A DNA stretch of 64,000 bases, taken from NCBI GenBank assembly GCA_021732995.1, contig JAKFWA010000035.1:1-64000 (forward strand), in the 5' to 3' direction. The position numbers were made by a program, and so were the translations under genes. Below the pieces are notes generated by a model, which was not told the origin of the DNA, made no database searches, and was given only the letters and a program-made list of their open reading frames with translations. Position 1 is the first letter of the stretch. Each line of letters begins with the position of its first letter. Origin of the DNA: Planctomycetaceae bacterium. GTDB taxonomy: Bacteria; Planctomycetota; Planctomycetia; Planctomycetales; Planctomycetaceae. Positions 9,147-18,690 of the stretch are shown here, in pieces.

Positions 9147-12100
9147 TCAGTTGATCGTCAAGCGATACTTCACGATGTTCCGCCAGTTGAAGGTTGCCGT
9201 ATTTGCGTTGTAGGCCTCCTCGGCGTTGGAACGGTCGAGGATGAAGAAGCCGCGATGAGTGTCGTCGTCGCGATTGTTGTTGTGATTGAGGTCGTAACGC
9301 CCGCCAATCCGCTGATTGCCGGATGCATCTTCGTAGACTTCATGGAATCGCACGGTCATGTGGACAACGAAGACGTTACTGCGAGTCGTCGCGTTACCCA
9401 TGATTTTCGACAGCAGGCGACTCTTTACCATCGGGTCGTTGGTGCTTCCGATGTCGAACAATCGCTCCTGGCGACCATCGGCGGTCGCGGCGCTTTCCAT
9501 GCCCGAATTCCATTTCGCCGCATCTGCCAGTTGACCTCGCAGAATCGACTGCTCGATGCTGTCGTTCGGCAGTGCCGTCGAATCATATGACAGGTCGCGG
9601 AACGGCCTGCTTCCACCCGTACGAACACCATCGCCTCTGAGCGTCGGAGCCGCTGGCGTACCTGGCAACGGAATCTGTGTAATCGGGTCGAGGCCATCTC
9701 GAGCCACCAGGAAGTCAGCCCAGATATCACGACGGCCATTGACCTTGCCGACGTTAAGCGGGTTCGAACTGTATGCGTAAATCGGGTTTGCTACGCTCGC
9801 GGGCAGATAGGATTCCAGGCCGTAGCGAGGAGTCGTCGCCGTCGAATCTGGTGCCAGAATGTGTTCAGGGCAATCCAGCAATCCAGCCAGAACTTCTGGA
9901 TCGCGAATACTGCTAAGATTGATCTTGCCGGGAGTACGCGTCAGTTGGAACGCGTCGCCCAACTGGCGATGCGCCTTGCTCGGAACTTCAATCAGCCCCA
10001 GCAACCGATGCCACTGATTTCCGTAGATCTGACTACCACCACCCAAGTCAGGAATCGCCGGAGCAGAAGTGCTCATAAATCGCTGCCGCCCCAACCACGA
10101 CTGGCCGTCCACATTTTGGTTGACGAGCATTCGAGTTACCCACTTCGGGCAGCCTACGGATATTTCCGGTCCGGTGCTCGATGATGGCCCAACGGGAACG
10201 TTCAACAGCTCGATTGAAGAGGCGAAGTCACGGTCAAAGTGGAACTGTTGAATTGTGTATTCTGGACTGCCTGACGCGGCCGGGGTATTTGAATTTGCTG
10301 GCTGCAGGGTTGTACCCGCCTGATTCAGCGAATTCATACGAGTACTCGCGGCGCCGTTGTAATAAGCCTCGGCATCACCATCCAGAGGCTGCTCGCGTTC
10401 CCAGCTCTTCTTTGACTGCAGAATTGTCGCAATCGTCGTGTCGGTGTCGGATGGGTTGATACCCAAGGTTTGCCTTCGAGCACGCATGAAGTCCACGGCA
10501 ACCCATGGATTCTCCGTTACAGGCAGTTGCGGCTGATCGGGATTCAGTCTCCGCTCCAGGACTAGTTGCACATCGGGACTCGGTGGCGCTGTCGTCCGAT
10601 CCAGGAAAGTACCAGCACCCGTACCGGCTTCCAGTTCGTGCTTGTTAAACGTGTTATCCACCACCAGATCCAGGTTGCAGCGGCTTGCCAATTGACCTGC
10701 TGTCGGAGGGCTGTTGGTTGTATAGGTGGATGTCCCCACCGCATTTGGTGCGATCAGTTCATAATTCGTAGTTGTTGTATCAACGTTGATATAGAGATCT
10801 ACCGGGTGGCCCAGCCCCAAATAGGCATCGCCTGTCGCGATGGTGTATTGCGATCCCGCGGGAATACTGCCCGCATTGGCCTTGAAGTAGAGACAGTTCT
10901 CATCAGGCTGAATGGTCACAGACACCGGCCCTTGAGGAATCGCTGCGTCGAGCGTCGACGAACTGTTCGTTCGTCGAATTCGCCAGGTGGCTGTGCTTCG
11001 ACTGATGCTGACGCCGGACTTTCCAAGATCGACCGGAGTCGGCTGCAGGTTACGCAATTCCATGAAGAGGAAGTTGTGCTCATCCACCATTTCATCAAAC
11101 GGTGTGTGCGAGTTATCCGTGGTCAAGTTGTCCTGCCAGGCCCACAGCGTTTCCGAGAACGCCAACTCCTGCCGTTCGACTCCGACCACAACCGCCCGTT
11201 CTGTCTCCGACGGATTATTGAAGTAGGCATCGTCGTCGAGGTTCCAGCCATTGCTGAGGTTTGTGTCATACTCGAACATCGTCATGGCATTATCACGATC
11301 GAGTGCATCCACGACGTTGGCTGCGTACTGCGCCATTTCATGCAACAGAGCCTGCTGCTCAGGAGTTGAGTAGGCACCGGCCAGCGTGGGGTTCACTGCG
11401 GTAGCGGTTGAGCCCAACTCGCCCCGGCAGAAAGTGGCCAGCATCACGTAAATGTCCCGGGCCATCGCCTGACGGTCGCGACGCGCCCAGTACTCCTGCG
11501 CGACATCCGTCTGTGGTGGATAGGCCGGCTGAATCGTAGGCACTGTTCCGGACAGCGTACCGGTCGGATGCGGAGTCAACGGACGATACTCCAGCGGGAA
11601 CGTGATCGGATTCGGGTTAGTGCCCGGCGATCTGCGCACATCCAGCAACTGGTTCAGCCCAAGCCTGAACTGCATAGCAAACTGATTGGTATTACCGTGC
11701 TCGACAGCCAGAATGCGGCGGAGTTGTGGACGGAAGGGGTCCAATGGGGAGTAGGCAGGAATTGCTCCAGCACCAAACGCCGGGGGAAACTCCAGCTTGC
11801 CATCGTTATCAGAATCATGATTGAATTCCCACCAGCGGACGAACACATCATCCGATCCGGGCCAGCCCAGTTCGCTCAGATCATCCTTGGTGCCGTTTGA
11901 GTCGTCATCAACACCTGCGATGCCCGGCCTTCCGTCGGTCCCCAGTGGGGTACCACCTGTGAAGTGCCCGAACTGCTTCCGATCCCAGGACTCAGTGGTA
12001 AAGCGTTTGCGAATCTGAGCCGCGAGCGAGTTGTAGCCAGGATTCATGTTCGCCGGTGCGAGGTCACGCAGCCGAGACTTGATACCCGTGCTGGTAAAGT

Positions 12101-14225
12101 CCGTTTCGGACAACGCGATCCCCGCGTAGTCTTCGTAGCTGAATGGTTCATCGTACGGACGACGCAGGAAACGCTGTTCCAGCGTGATCTCGCTCATGTC
12201 GTCAAACAGCGGCAGTTGCGTATTGCTGCCCACTTGCGGCGTATACATACCGGCTTGAAACTGAGTTCCCGCCACAGCATTGGGCATGAGCAGCGAGTAA
12301 TTAACACCGGTACCAGTATTGTCGAGAGGTCGCCAGTCGGCGTCTCCCGCGAGCTGGTAGTTGGTATATCGCGGCCAGCGGATTGGATTATTGGGAGGGC
12401 CGACGGTATCAACCTTCCGGAAGTTATTCGGATCCGCGGTGTTGCCTGAATTGTAGTACCAGAACCGACCAGCTCCGCCGTACGACAGCGGGTGACGAGA
12501 CTTCTGGGTTTGGCCCAGAGCCATGTTGTTGATTGTCGCCGGCTGGCTCAGATCGTACTGGCCGCCCTCATTGCGGTCGCGATTATCGTCCTGATTCCAA
12601 ATGCCAGGAAACGGGAAGGCGTTGGCATTTGTCAGCGTATTGAATGAAATCTGTGAAGTGCCCCCTGCATTCGCAGCATTATACACATTAAGAGTGCGAT
12701 CCGAGTCTCCGAGGCGGCCCGCTGTAACTCTCGGGTTGCCACCGCTCAGTTCCACACGTCCCTTGTTGAGCAGCCAGAAGTCCATATTCGCGAGGTCAAA
12801 CGCGCTGGTTGGAGCGGCACCAAAGTAATTTGCGTAGATACCAAGCCCCGCCGTTGAAACATTCGCGGGTTGGGCGGTCAGTCCCCAGACCGGATTGACT
12901 TCGTAGCTCGAAAGCCCGTGCAATGATTGCGACACAGACACCGGGTACGGATTCGTTGGCGCTCCGACGAACGGGTAACCGTTGATGCCAATCTGGCCGT
13001 GCGAATTGCCCGCCAGATTGCCGTGAGCATTCAGATTCAGCAGTCCGTCGGCATCAACAATCGTGATACCGAACATGGGCAGGTAGAGCTTGCCATTCGA
13101 CGAGTCTTCCTGAACCGGGAAATCCAGATCCAGCAGGATCGCCTCATAGATTCCGTCCAGATCGCAGTCTTCATCAAAGTCGTAGTCGGTTGCTCGCAGG
13201 GGGACCAGGCCGTTCGTCGGGGCGGTGATATCCCACGCTCCCTGCTTGGGCGCTTCGCCTGTCACGAGCGTTCCGTCCCGGTCGTTATCCACGCGGAAGA
13301 AGAAGCCACCGCTGGTCAACAGGGTGTTCTCAGCGGGGTTATCCTGATTGAGGTAACGGGACACAGCAGCCTGTCCCAGGGTCGAGTTAGACACGTACTG
13401 GTGTTCGGGATGAGCACGCAAGACCCGTGGAGCAGCGGCAGCGCTGGTGTACCACGTGGGAATGCCCCGCACTAATTCCGGCCGGTGATACGATGGCTTG
13501 ACAATCCGGATCGATACCGGATTCGTATCAAAGACGCCATTCCCATTCAGATCCTCGCTATCGAGGAACCCGTTGCTGTTCGCGTCCTCGCCAGTGTCGA
13601 GCTTGCCGTTATTATTTGTATCCTCACTGTCGAGCGTACCGTTCCCATTGACGTCTCTTTCCTGTACCAGTGTTCGACCGACGTATGCCAGGAAGACGTT
13701 GTTGATGTCAGGGTAAGTGTAATCGACGTCTGGCTGTGGATAATTCTGCAGCGAAATCTCCCGACGGCCGTGAGCAATCGGCGAATCGTTGATTTCCAGT
13801 AGAGTAGTGCCAGCGTCTGCGATGCCATCAAAATTCTGATCGACGGAGAGATTGCCGCTGATGTCGCCAATCAAGTTGACGCCGCGTCCGGAATGGGGGT
13901 GCGAGTCGCTGCCGAACTGATTAGCGAGAATCGCGTGACGGCCGCCGAACAACGCGCTGTTCTTGAGCGTCGGCGACGGCCCGGAAATCGCCTGCTGCAG
14001 CGCCCAGTCAAAATACACGTCCGGCCCGAGATCGGCTTCTTCCAGTCGCTTCGCAGCTTCGAGGAAGTTCTCCGCGTTCTCTTTCTCTTGAGTCGCGAAT
14101 GTGAAAAACATGACTCCCAGAAGCGAGAGCATGCCCATGAGCGCGATGATAACGACCAGCGTCGATCCTCGCCGTTCATCGGAAGTCGCGACCTGGGTGT
14201 GCGGTGCTGATAAGATAGTTTTCAT
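9147..14225 (-). CDS. Giant GspK-like pseudopilin with calcium-loop repeats
   Basis: A 1692-residue protein, last in the operon. It begins with a prepilin-like segment (ERRGSTLVVIIALMG then MLSLLGVMFFTFATQEKE). The position that is Glu in ordinary pilins is not acidic, as is typical of GspK, and a long helix with acidic residues follows. Typical GspK has about 300-350 residues, so this is about five times longer. Residues 191-235 hold four tandem DxNxNGxxD loops (DVNGNGTLD, NNNGKLDTGED, NSNGFLDSED, LNGNGVFD). Further Asp-rich loops occur at intervals, for example DNDRDGTL, DFDEDCDLDG and DHDSDNDGKLE. The rest is Asn/Pro/Thr-rich and unlike anything I recognise. The ATG has GGGAGG about 9 nt upstream. 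By position I infer a tip pseudopilin that may reach beyond the pseudopilus. The GspK assignment rests on gene order and the N-terminus only. Confidence 0.75.
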   Translation of the reverse strand: MKTILSAPHTQVATSDERRGSTLVVIIALMGMLSLLGVMFFTFATQEKENAENFLEAAKRLEEADLGPDVYFDWALQQAISGPSPTLKNSALFGGRHAILANQFGSDSHPHSGRGVNLIGDISGNLSVDQNFDGIADAGTTLLEINDSPIAHGRREISLQNYPQPDVDYTYPDINNVFLAYVGRTLVQERDVNGNGTLDSEDTNNNGKLDTGEDANSNGFLDSEDLNGNGVFDTNPVSIRIVKPSYHRPELVRGIPTWYTSAAAAPRVLRAHPEHQYVSNSTLGQAAVSRYLNQDNPAENTLLTSGGFFFRVDNDRDGTLVTGEAPKQGAWDITAPTNGLVPLRATDYDFDEDCDLDGIYEAILLDLDFPVQEDSSNGKLYLPMFGITIVDADGLLNLNAHGNLAGNSHGQIGINGYPFVGAPTNPYPVSVSQSLHGLSSYEVNPVWGLTAQPANVSTAGLGIYANYFGAAPTSAFDLANMDFWLLNKGRVELSGGNPRVTAGRLGDSDRTLNVYNAANAGGTSQISFNTLTNANAFPFPGIWNQDDNRDRNEGGQYDLSQPATINNMALGQTQKSRHPLSYGGAGRFWYYNSGNTADPNNFRKVDTVGPPNNPIRWPRYTNYQLAGDADWRPLDNTGTGVNYSLLMPNAVAGTQFQAGMYTPQVGSNTQLPLFDDMSEITLEQRFLRRPYDEPFSYEDYAGIALSETDFTSTGIKSRLRDLAPANMNPGYNSLAAQIRKRFTTESWDRKQFGHFTGGTPLGTDGRPGIAGVDDDSNGTKDDLSELGWPGSDDVFVRWWEFNHDSDNDGKLEFPPAFGAGAIPAYSPLDPFRPQLRRILAVEHGNTNQFAMQFRLGLNQLLDVRRSPGTNPNPITFPLEYRPLTPHPTGTLSGTVPTIQPAYPPQTDVAQEYWARRDRQAMARDIYVMLATFCRGELGSTATAVNPTLAGAYSTPEQQALLHEMAQYAANVVDALDRDNAMTMFEYDTNLSNGWNLDDDAYFNNPSETERAVVVGVERQELAFSETLWAWQDNLTTDNSHTPFDEMVDEHNFLFMELRNLQPTPVDLGKSGVSISRSTATWRIRRTNSSSTLDAAIPQGPVSVTIQPDENCLYFKANAGSIPAGSQYTIATGDAYLGLGHPVDLYINVDTTTTNYELIAPNAVGTSTYTTNSPPTAGQLASRCNLDLVVDNTFNKHELEAGTGAGTFLDRTTAPPSPDVQLVLERRLNPDQPQLPVTENPWVAVDFMRARRQTLGINPSDTDTTIATILQSKKSWEREQPLDGDAEAYYNGAASTRMNSLNQAGTTLQPANSNTPAASGSPEYTIQQFHFDRDFASSIELLNVPVGPSSSTGPEISVGCPKWVTRMLVNQNVDGQSWLGRQRFMSTSAPAIPDLGGGSQIYGNQWHRLLGLIEVPSKAHRQLGDAFQLTRTPGKINLSSIRDPEVLAGLLDCPEHILAPDSTATTPRYGLESYLPASVANPIYAYSSNPLNVGKVNGRRDIWADFLVARDGLDPITQIPLPGTPAAPTLRGDGVRTGGSRPFRDLSYDSTALPNDSIEQSILRGQLADAAKWNSGMESAATADGRQERLFDIGSTNDPMVKSRLLSKIMGNATTRSNVFVVHMTVRFHEVYEDASGNQRIGGRYDLNHNNNRDDDTHRGFFILDRSNAEEAYNANTATFNWRNIVKYRLTIN
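13521..13655 (-). repeat. Four tandem EF-hand/dockerin-like calcium loops
   Basis: Four consecutive D-x-N-x-N-G-x-x-D loops within residues 191-235 of the GspK-like protein. The linker is mostly [ST]-[EG]-[ED]. At DNA level the units resemble each other and recall segments in the neighbouring pseudopilin genes (around 14590-14650, 16215-16285, 18120-18200, 18840-18905, 19555-19625). Confidence 0.8.
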
Positions 14226-14281
14226 AATGGCCTACCTCCCCGTGAAGTGACGCTCTGGAGGCCCACGTGAGTAAGAAGTGA

Positions 14282-16114
14282 TTACTGATCTCGAAGCGAA
14301 TGAACGATGGTAACCTGACGCAACTTGTTTGATCCGCGGTGCAGAAACCGCAAGGTGAATCGAACAGCTCGCAGCGGCTTGATATTGGGAACTGCTTCCC
14401 AGAGTTCCATTTGAGTATTTGCATGTCCGAATACGTGGCCCGGAATACCACTCCATTGAGGCTGATCTGCGAGTGTCCGCGTGCTCACATTCAAAGTCGT
14501 GCCACGACGGCAAATATAGTGATACACTCGTCCGTGTCTGGATACAGGGACTTTGAAACCGTCCAGTGCGTTGTCTAAGACCCCGTCGGCACTGAACCCG
14601 TTCGTTCCGTCCTCGCCGCTATCCAGTTCGCCATTGTAATTCGCATCCTCCGTAGGAGGAAAAACAATTGTCCCGGGCGTGTACGAAGTCGTTGGGTTCC
14701 AGACCAATGAGTTATTTGCAGCAGGGTCGTATTTCAATGGGCGGTAAGGGGGCGGATCAAAGGGCATCGTCGTGGTATTCGGATTGTCGACGAATGTCGC
14801 CGCGTCCAACCCTGTGTCGCGATCGTAGAACGGGTGCCACGTATCAAAACATCGCCCCCCATTTGCGGCTAACCCGGTTGGGCTGTAGGTATTGTTTAAG
14901 CAGTTTGCGAGCGCATAGTCGGTACCTGAGCCCAGTACCACGAAGCCGCCTGCACCACCGTTGGCGGCATCATCCCAGACTTCGATCCCGAAATGATGCA
15001 CATTCGTGAGCAGGATATCCTCGCCGGCGCGGCTGCCGCTTTCATACCCATCAGGGATGCCGTCTTGCGGAGCAGAATCATTCAGCACCGTTGCCAGGTT
15101 GCAGGGATTGGTCAGCGGCGCGGCACCGAATGGATACTGATAAGTCGGATCGGATGTCTCCTGGTGCGTGAATCGGCCCAAGAAAATGTTATTAGAGGCA
15201 CCAAAGTATTCGCGCGGCAGTCCTGAATTGGCGGTTGCTAGTGTCGAATCGAAGCCGAAACGGAAGCGTGAACGGCCCAACGGGAAATTGGCGGACTGGA
15301 GTCTGTTATCAAGATCGTTTCGCGAAGCGTCGACTCCAATGAATTGCGTCACACCTGCAATCCAGTGTGCTGAAAAATCAAAGTCCTCAAGGAAGTTCCC
15401 GGAGTACAGTGGCGTTTGCGGCATCGGCGGACTGGCGTCGAAGTACTCTCTGTTGTCGGATCTCCTGGGATTAATCGTCAACGTACCCGAAGCGGACGAC
15501 CCCGATACGGAAAGCGGCTCTCGCAATAGAATGACGCGGCGATAGAGATTCCCGTTGCGGACAAAGTAAGCCACCTGAGCGGTCGTCGAAGACGCTGATC
15601 CATTGGGGGCGATTTCACCATCATCTGCATCAGGTTGATTGGGATTTACCCTCAGGTCGCCAAACCCGGCAGCGCGCCCGTAGTACGGTGAGTCGTCGAG
15701 CGAATCCGTCTTGATTGTTGAACGCACTGTGAACTGCACAACATCGTCAAGACCGCTGTTTGCGTCGTTTACATTGATATAGAAGTATCCCTCCCGATTG
15801 TCGAAGGGGATTCCCTGTTGCTCGTGATTCTCGCGTGGGTAGAACGGGACCAGGTTCCGAGGGGTTCGTTTCTGCAAATCGCCTCGCAGGATTGTCACTG
15901 CGGTACGAACCTGCTGGTCATTCTCAGCGAGCGCTCGCTGCTTCGTCATGGACCCGGCGGCGATCTGAAAAATCCCGGCGAAGATGGACATCATCATGAC
16001 GACCAGCGATGCCGCGACCAGCATTTCGATGAGCGTAAAGCCGGCGCTCCGCTTCGCCGCTGGAACGCCGAAATGATGGGGCATAGAGGAGTGCATGATA
16101 CCAACCTGAAGCAT
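14282..16114 (-). CDS. Prepilin-type protein, GspJ-like
   Basis: A protein of up to 610 residues with the prepilin signature GFTLIEMLVAASLVVMMMSI and a following helix (LAENDQQVRTAVTILRGDLQ). The 'ILRGDLQ' style and position before the K-like gene suggest GspJ, though it is two to three times longer than usual. The start is uncertain: ATGs at 16114, 16096 and 16084 are in frame, none has a strong Shine-Dalgarno, and 16096 has AGG 8-9 nt away. Ca-type loops occur once near the C-terminal third (DANYNGELDSGEDG, then SADGVLDN). It lies 41 nt after the GspI-like gene and 56 nt before the GspK-like gene. Export and assembly are expected through the same platform as the neighbours. Confidence 0.8.
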   Translation of the reverse strand: MLQVGIMHSSMPHHFGVPAAKRSAGFTLIEMLVAASLVVMMMSIFAGIFQIAAGSMTKQRALAENDQQVRTAVTILRGDLQKRTPRNLVPFYPRENHEQQGIPFDNREGYFYINVNDANSGLDDVVQFTVRSTIKTDSLDDSPYYGRAAGFGDLRVNPNQPDADDGEIAPNGSASSTTAQVAYFVRNGNLYRRVILLREPLSVSGSSASGTLTINPRRSDNREYFDASPPMPQTPLYSGNFLEDFDFSAHWIAGVTQFIGVDASRNDLDNRLQSANFPLGRSRFRFGFDSTLATANSGLPREYFGASNNIFLGRFTHQETSDPTYQYPFGAAPLTNPCNLATVLNDSAPQDGIPDGYESGSRAGEDILLTNVHHFGIEVWDDAANGGAGGFVVLGSGTDYALANCLNNTYSPTGLAANGGRCFDTWHPFYDRDTGLDAATFVDNPNTTTMPFDPPPYRPLKYDPAANNSLVWNPTTSYTPGTIVFPPTEDANYNGELDSGEDGTNGFSADGVLDNALDGFKVPVSRHGRVYHYICRRGTTLNVSTRTLADQPQWSGIPGHVFGHANTQMELWEAVPNIKPLRAVRFTLRFLHRGSNKLRQVTIVHSLRDQ

Positions 16115-16155
16115 TGATAATTCAAAAGAATACGGAACGAGCGGAACTCGCGCGA

Positions 16156-17403
16156 CTAGGAAGCCGGCAACTTGAGTTCCAGCGGAAAGACGGAAATCAC
16201 TCCGCGGGGGATAATAATTCCGCCCTCGTCCATCGAGTTGCTGCTATTCGTGTCCTCACCGGTATCCAAAGAACCGTTGAGATTGAGGTCTTCTGTGTTG
16301 TCCCGCCGTACGGATTCTTCCAGGACGAAAGTCATCTGCGTGGCGGTTTCATTCGGGATTGATGAAATGCGATACCATAGACAATTCCGGGTATCGAAGA
16401 TGTGAGCGCCGCGCTTGGCCGTCTTCGGCGGATTGCCGGCAGCAAACGTGATTGTGACCTGATTGTTCTCGTTGTTGGTGCCGGGTACGAATCTCACGAG
16501 CTTGCCGCTATAGACTTGTTCGTCCTGATTACCATCCAGCGTTCCGTCGCCCGTGATATCAGCCGCTGCTATCAATCGCTTGATAAAAACGACCACGTCT
16601 ACCTTCGCTGGCCCCGACGCACGGCGCCGAACAGTCAGCATCCACGTATAAAATTCTTCATTGGAGAGCACTTGCACGCGACCGATGTCGGTAAACGTCG
16701 ATGGCAGCGGTTGAGTCCAGGTCAGAACATGCGGAGCAGGCTGCGAGACGGTGTCCAGCGTGCGAACTTCACTGATGTCGCCAGTCGGATCGAAGAGCAC
16801 TGCGATGTATGGCACCTGAGCCGATGGAGTCACCGAGCTGAGGTCCATGTTCGCATCTACGGTCACGCTGGTTGAGGTGGCGGTGCCAGCCAGCGCCAGC
16901 CCGTCACCCTGCTCGGAAAATGAATCGGGCAGGCTGACAAGGGTACGAGCAACAGCCTCAGTCAGCGTGTTTTCATCAATACCGGGATAACGCCTGGGTA
17001 ATGGTATAGTAGCGCTGGCGGGAGTATTATACCCGAATGTCCAGGCTGGATTGGCGGGTGCACTCCACGCCACACCAGCCGCCTTCAGTGCCGCGAACCC
17101 CAGTGGATCAACCAGGTAGCTCTCTCCGAGATGCTCCCGAGCTGCTGCCTGATTAGGGTCCGGGTCGAAAACGAAGTTTGTCTGGCTGTCGATGAAGGCC
17201 TCGGCGTCGTACCGCAAGACCGTCGCGTTGGTCATGTGAGTCGCTTCGATGACTCGCAAGGTGGAAATCGGAAACAGGGTGATCAGTGACACTACGCCAA
17301 TGCTCATGATCATCAGTGACATCAGCACTTCAGTCAGAGAAACACCGCCGCGCGGTGCGGTCGGAGGAGTAGTAGTAGGAGAATGTCTGAGGAGCGATTT
17401 CAT
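16156..17403 (-). CDS. Prepilin-type protein, GspI/PilV-like
   Basis: A 415-residue protein with the variant prepilin signature GGVSLTEVLMSLMIMSIGVV, that is V-S-L-T-E instead of F-T-L-x-E. The 'EVLMSLMIMSIGV' form is typical of PilV/GspI minor pilins. The remainder is a large soluble domain. It carries DITGDGTLDGNQDEQ in the middle and DLNLNGSLDTGEDTN near the C-terminus. AAGGGA lies 8 nt before the ATG. Its start overlaps the stop of the GspH-like gene by 4 nt, which implies translational coupling. It is two to three times longer than usual GspI. Confidence 0.8.
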   Translation of the reverse strand: MKSLLRHSPTTTPPTAPRGGVSLTEVLMSLMIMSIGVVSLITLFPISTLRVIEATHMTNATVLRYDAEAFIDSQTNFVFDPDPNQAAAREHLGESYLVDPLGFAALKAAGVAWSAPANPAWTFGYNTPASATIPLPRRYPGIDENTLTEAVARTLVSLPDSFSEQGDGLALAGTATSTSVTVDANMDLSSVTPSAQVPYIAVLFDPTGDISEVRTLDTVSQPAPHVLTWTQPLPSTFTDIGRVQVLSNEEFYTWMLTVRRRASGPAKVDVVVFIKRLIAAADITGDGTLDGNQDEQVYSGKLVRFVPGTNNENNQVTITFAAGNPPKTAKRGAHIFDTRNCLWYRISSIPNETATQMTFVLEESVRRDNTEDLNLNGSLDTGEDTNSSNSMDEGGIIIPRGVISVFPLELKLPAS

Positions 17404-18689
17404 TGCGTCAGTCCCTTCCCTTGCCTGGCGAAGAGGTAAGGATCATCCGCAAATTGATCGGCATCGCCCCCGTCTAGAGGGTTCAGCGGATAAGAAGCGA
17501 CCTTCCCCGTTTGCGTAAATACGGTGACAAGCCCTCTGTCGCCAGTCGGCGGATTTGTAGTAACAGTGGTATTCTCGCCAACGATCACCGTATTCGCGTT
17601 CCAGGTTCCACCCGCCCATACTGCGGCTCGCGCGGGCACTGTCTGCCCGCTGGGCGTGATGCCCCCGCTGATTGTCATGGCGTCAACGTCCTCACGCAGG
17701 GCGAGGCAAAAGTGAATCAATCCTTTGGCAGCCACGGGACCAGTCACCGTCCCGCGAGGCGAGAACAGAATATCCATCTGGCTGCTGTAGGCCATCTGCC
17801 ACTGGGTAACACCTGTCGGGAGCGTGCTGAGGTTCGCGGGTCGCCAGGCATCCGGCACATCGGACGCGTCCAGGTCGATCACCACTCCCGCAGGCAACAT
17901 AATTGGTTCGGCATCCGCGAGTACTCGCGGCGGCAACTCCAAAACGTAAGAGTTAACTCCCGTGCCTTCGAACGCCACAACTTCCGCAGGCGGTGTCGTA
18001 CCGGGATCTCGGTAGGGACGAATCAATTCGAGAACGTGCGGATTAGCGGGATTGCGTCCCAAATATCGAGTGCTGACATTATACCAAGTGCCGTTACGGT
18101 CGCCCGGGATCTTGATACGTGCAGTGCCTCTGTCAATAACACCGTTTCCGTTGAGGTCCTCTCCGGGGTCGGCAACTCCGTTACTATTCGAATCAAATTC
18201 GTAGACCGGCAAATATCCTCGTTGTAGTAAAGCGTACCACAACGTCTCGGGCGAACCTTCAACCATGTAGACATCAGTGTCGGCAACGCCGTTTCCATCC
18301 CGGTCATTTCCTTGGGCTGGAGTGTCGACGGTACCGTAGGGTGTTGCGAAATCGCTTCGCTTAAGTGTAATTGTCCCCTTGAACCAGGGCTCGGTGCTGG
18401 CGATATAGATCATGCTTGCCGATTTGCGGCCGCTTTCACGGTCATCCTCGACCATGATCCGCACTCCGCGAGGCGCGCCGGCGTGAATCGCCCGATCGCG
18501 AGCGCCTTCGAGCATGGACTGGAGCTGTCGAGCAGCCGATCGCACGCGTTCGGTTTTGAAGCTGAAGTCAACCGCCACAACCGTCATTGTCACCAGCAGC
18601 AGGACGATGCCAACAACGACGAGCAGTTCGACGAGCGTGAAGCCTCGCCGAAGCGGCGGACGGCTGGAGTAGGAGTGATAATCTTTCAT
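17400..18689 (-). CDS. Prepilin-type protein, GspH-like
   Basis: A 429-residue protein with signature RRGFTLVELLVVVGIVLLLV and the helix ERVRSAARQLQSMLEGARD. The 'RSAARQLQSMLEGARDRAI' helix resembles GspH/FimT (A-R-x-L-x-x-x-L-x-x-A-R-x-x-A). The C-terminal part is beta-rich and unassigned. It contains DRDGNGVADTD and DSNSNGVADPGEDLNGNGVID. The ATG has GGGGGA 7 nt upstream and sits one base after the previous gene's stop codon. It is longer than usual GspH (about 170-200 residues). Its assignment relies on the helix pattern and position. Confidence 0.8.
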   Translation of the reverse strand: MKDYHSYSSRPPLRRGFTLVELLVVVGIVLLLVTMTVVAVDFSFKTERVRSAARQLQSMLEGARDRAIHAGAPRGVRIMVEDDRESGRKSASMIYIASTEPWFKGTITLKRSDFATPYGTVDTPAQGNDRDGNGVADTDVYMVEGSPETLWYALLQRGYLPVYEFDSNSNGVADPGEDLNGNGVIDRGTARIKIPGDRNGTWYNVSTRYLGRNPANPHVLELIRPYRDPGTTPPAEVVAFEGTGVNSYVLELPPRVLADAEPIMLPAGVVIDLDASDVPDAWRPANLSTLPTGVTQWQMAYSSQMDILFSPRGTVTGPVAAKGLIHFCLALREDVDAMTISGGITPSGQTVPARAAVWAGGTWNANTVIVGENTTVTTNPPTGDRGLVTVFTQTGKVASYPLNPLDGGDADQFADDPYLFARQGKGLTQ

Positions 18690-18690
18690 A

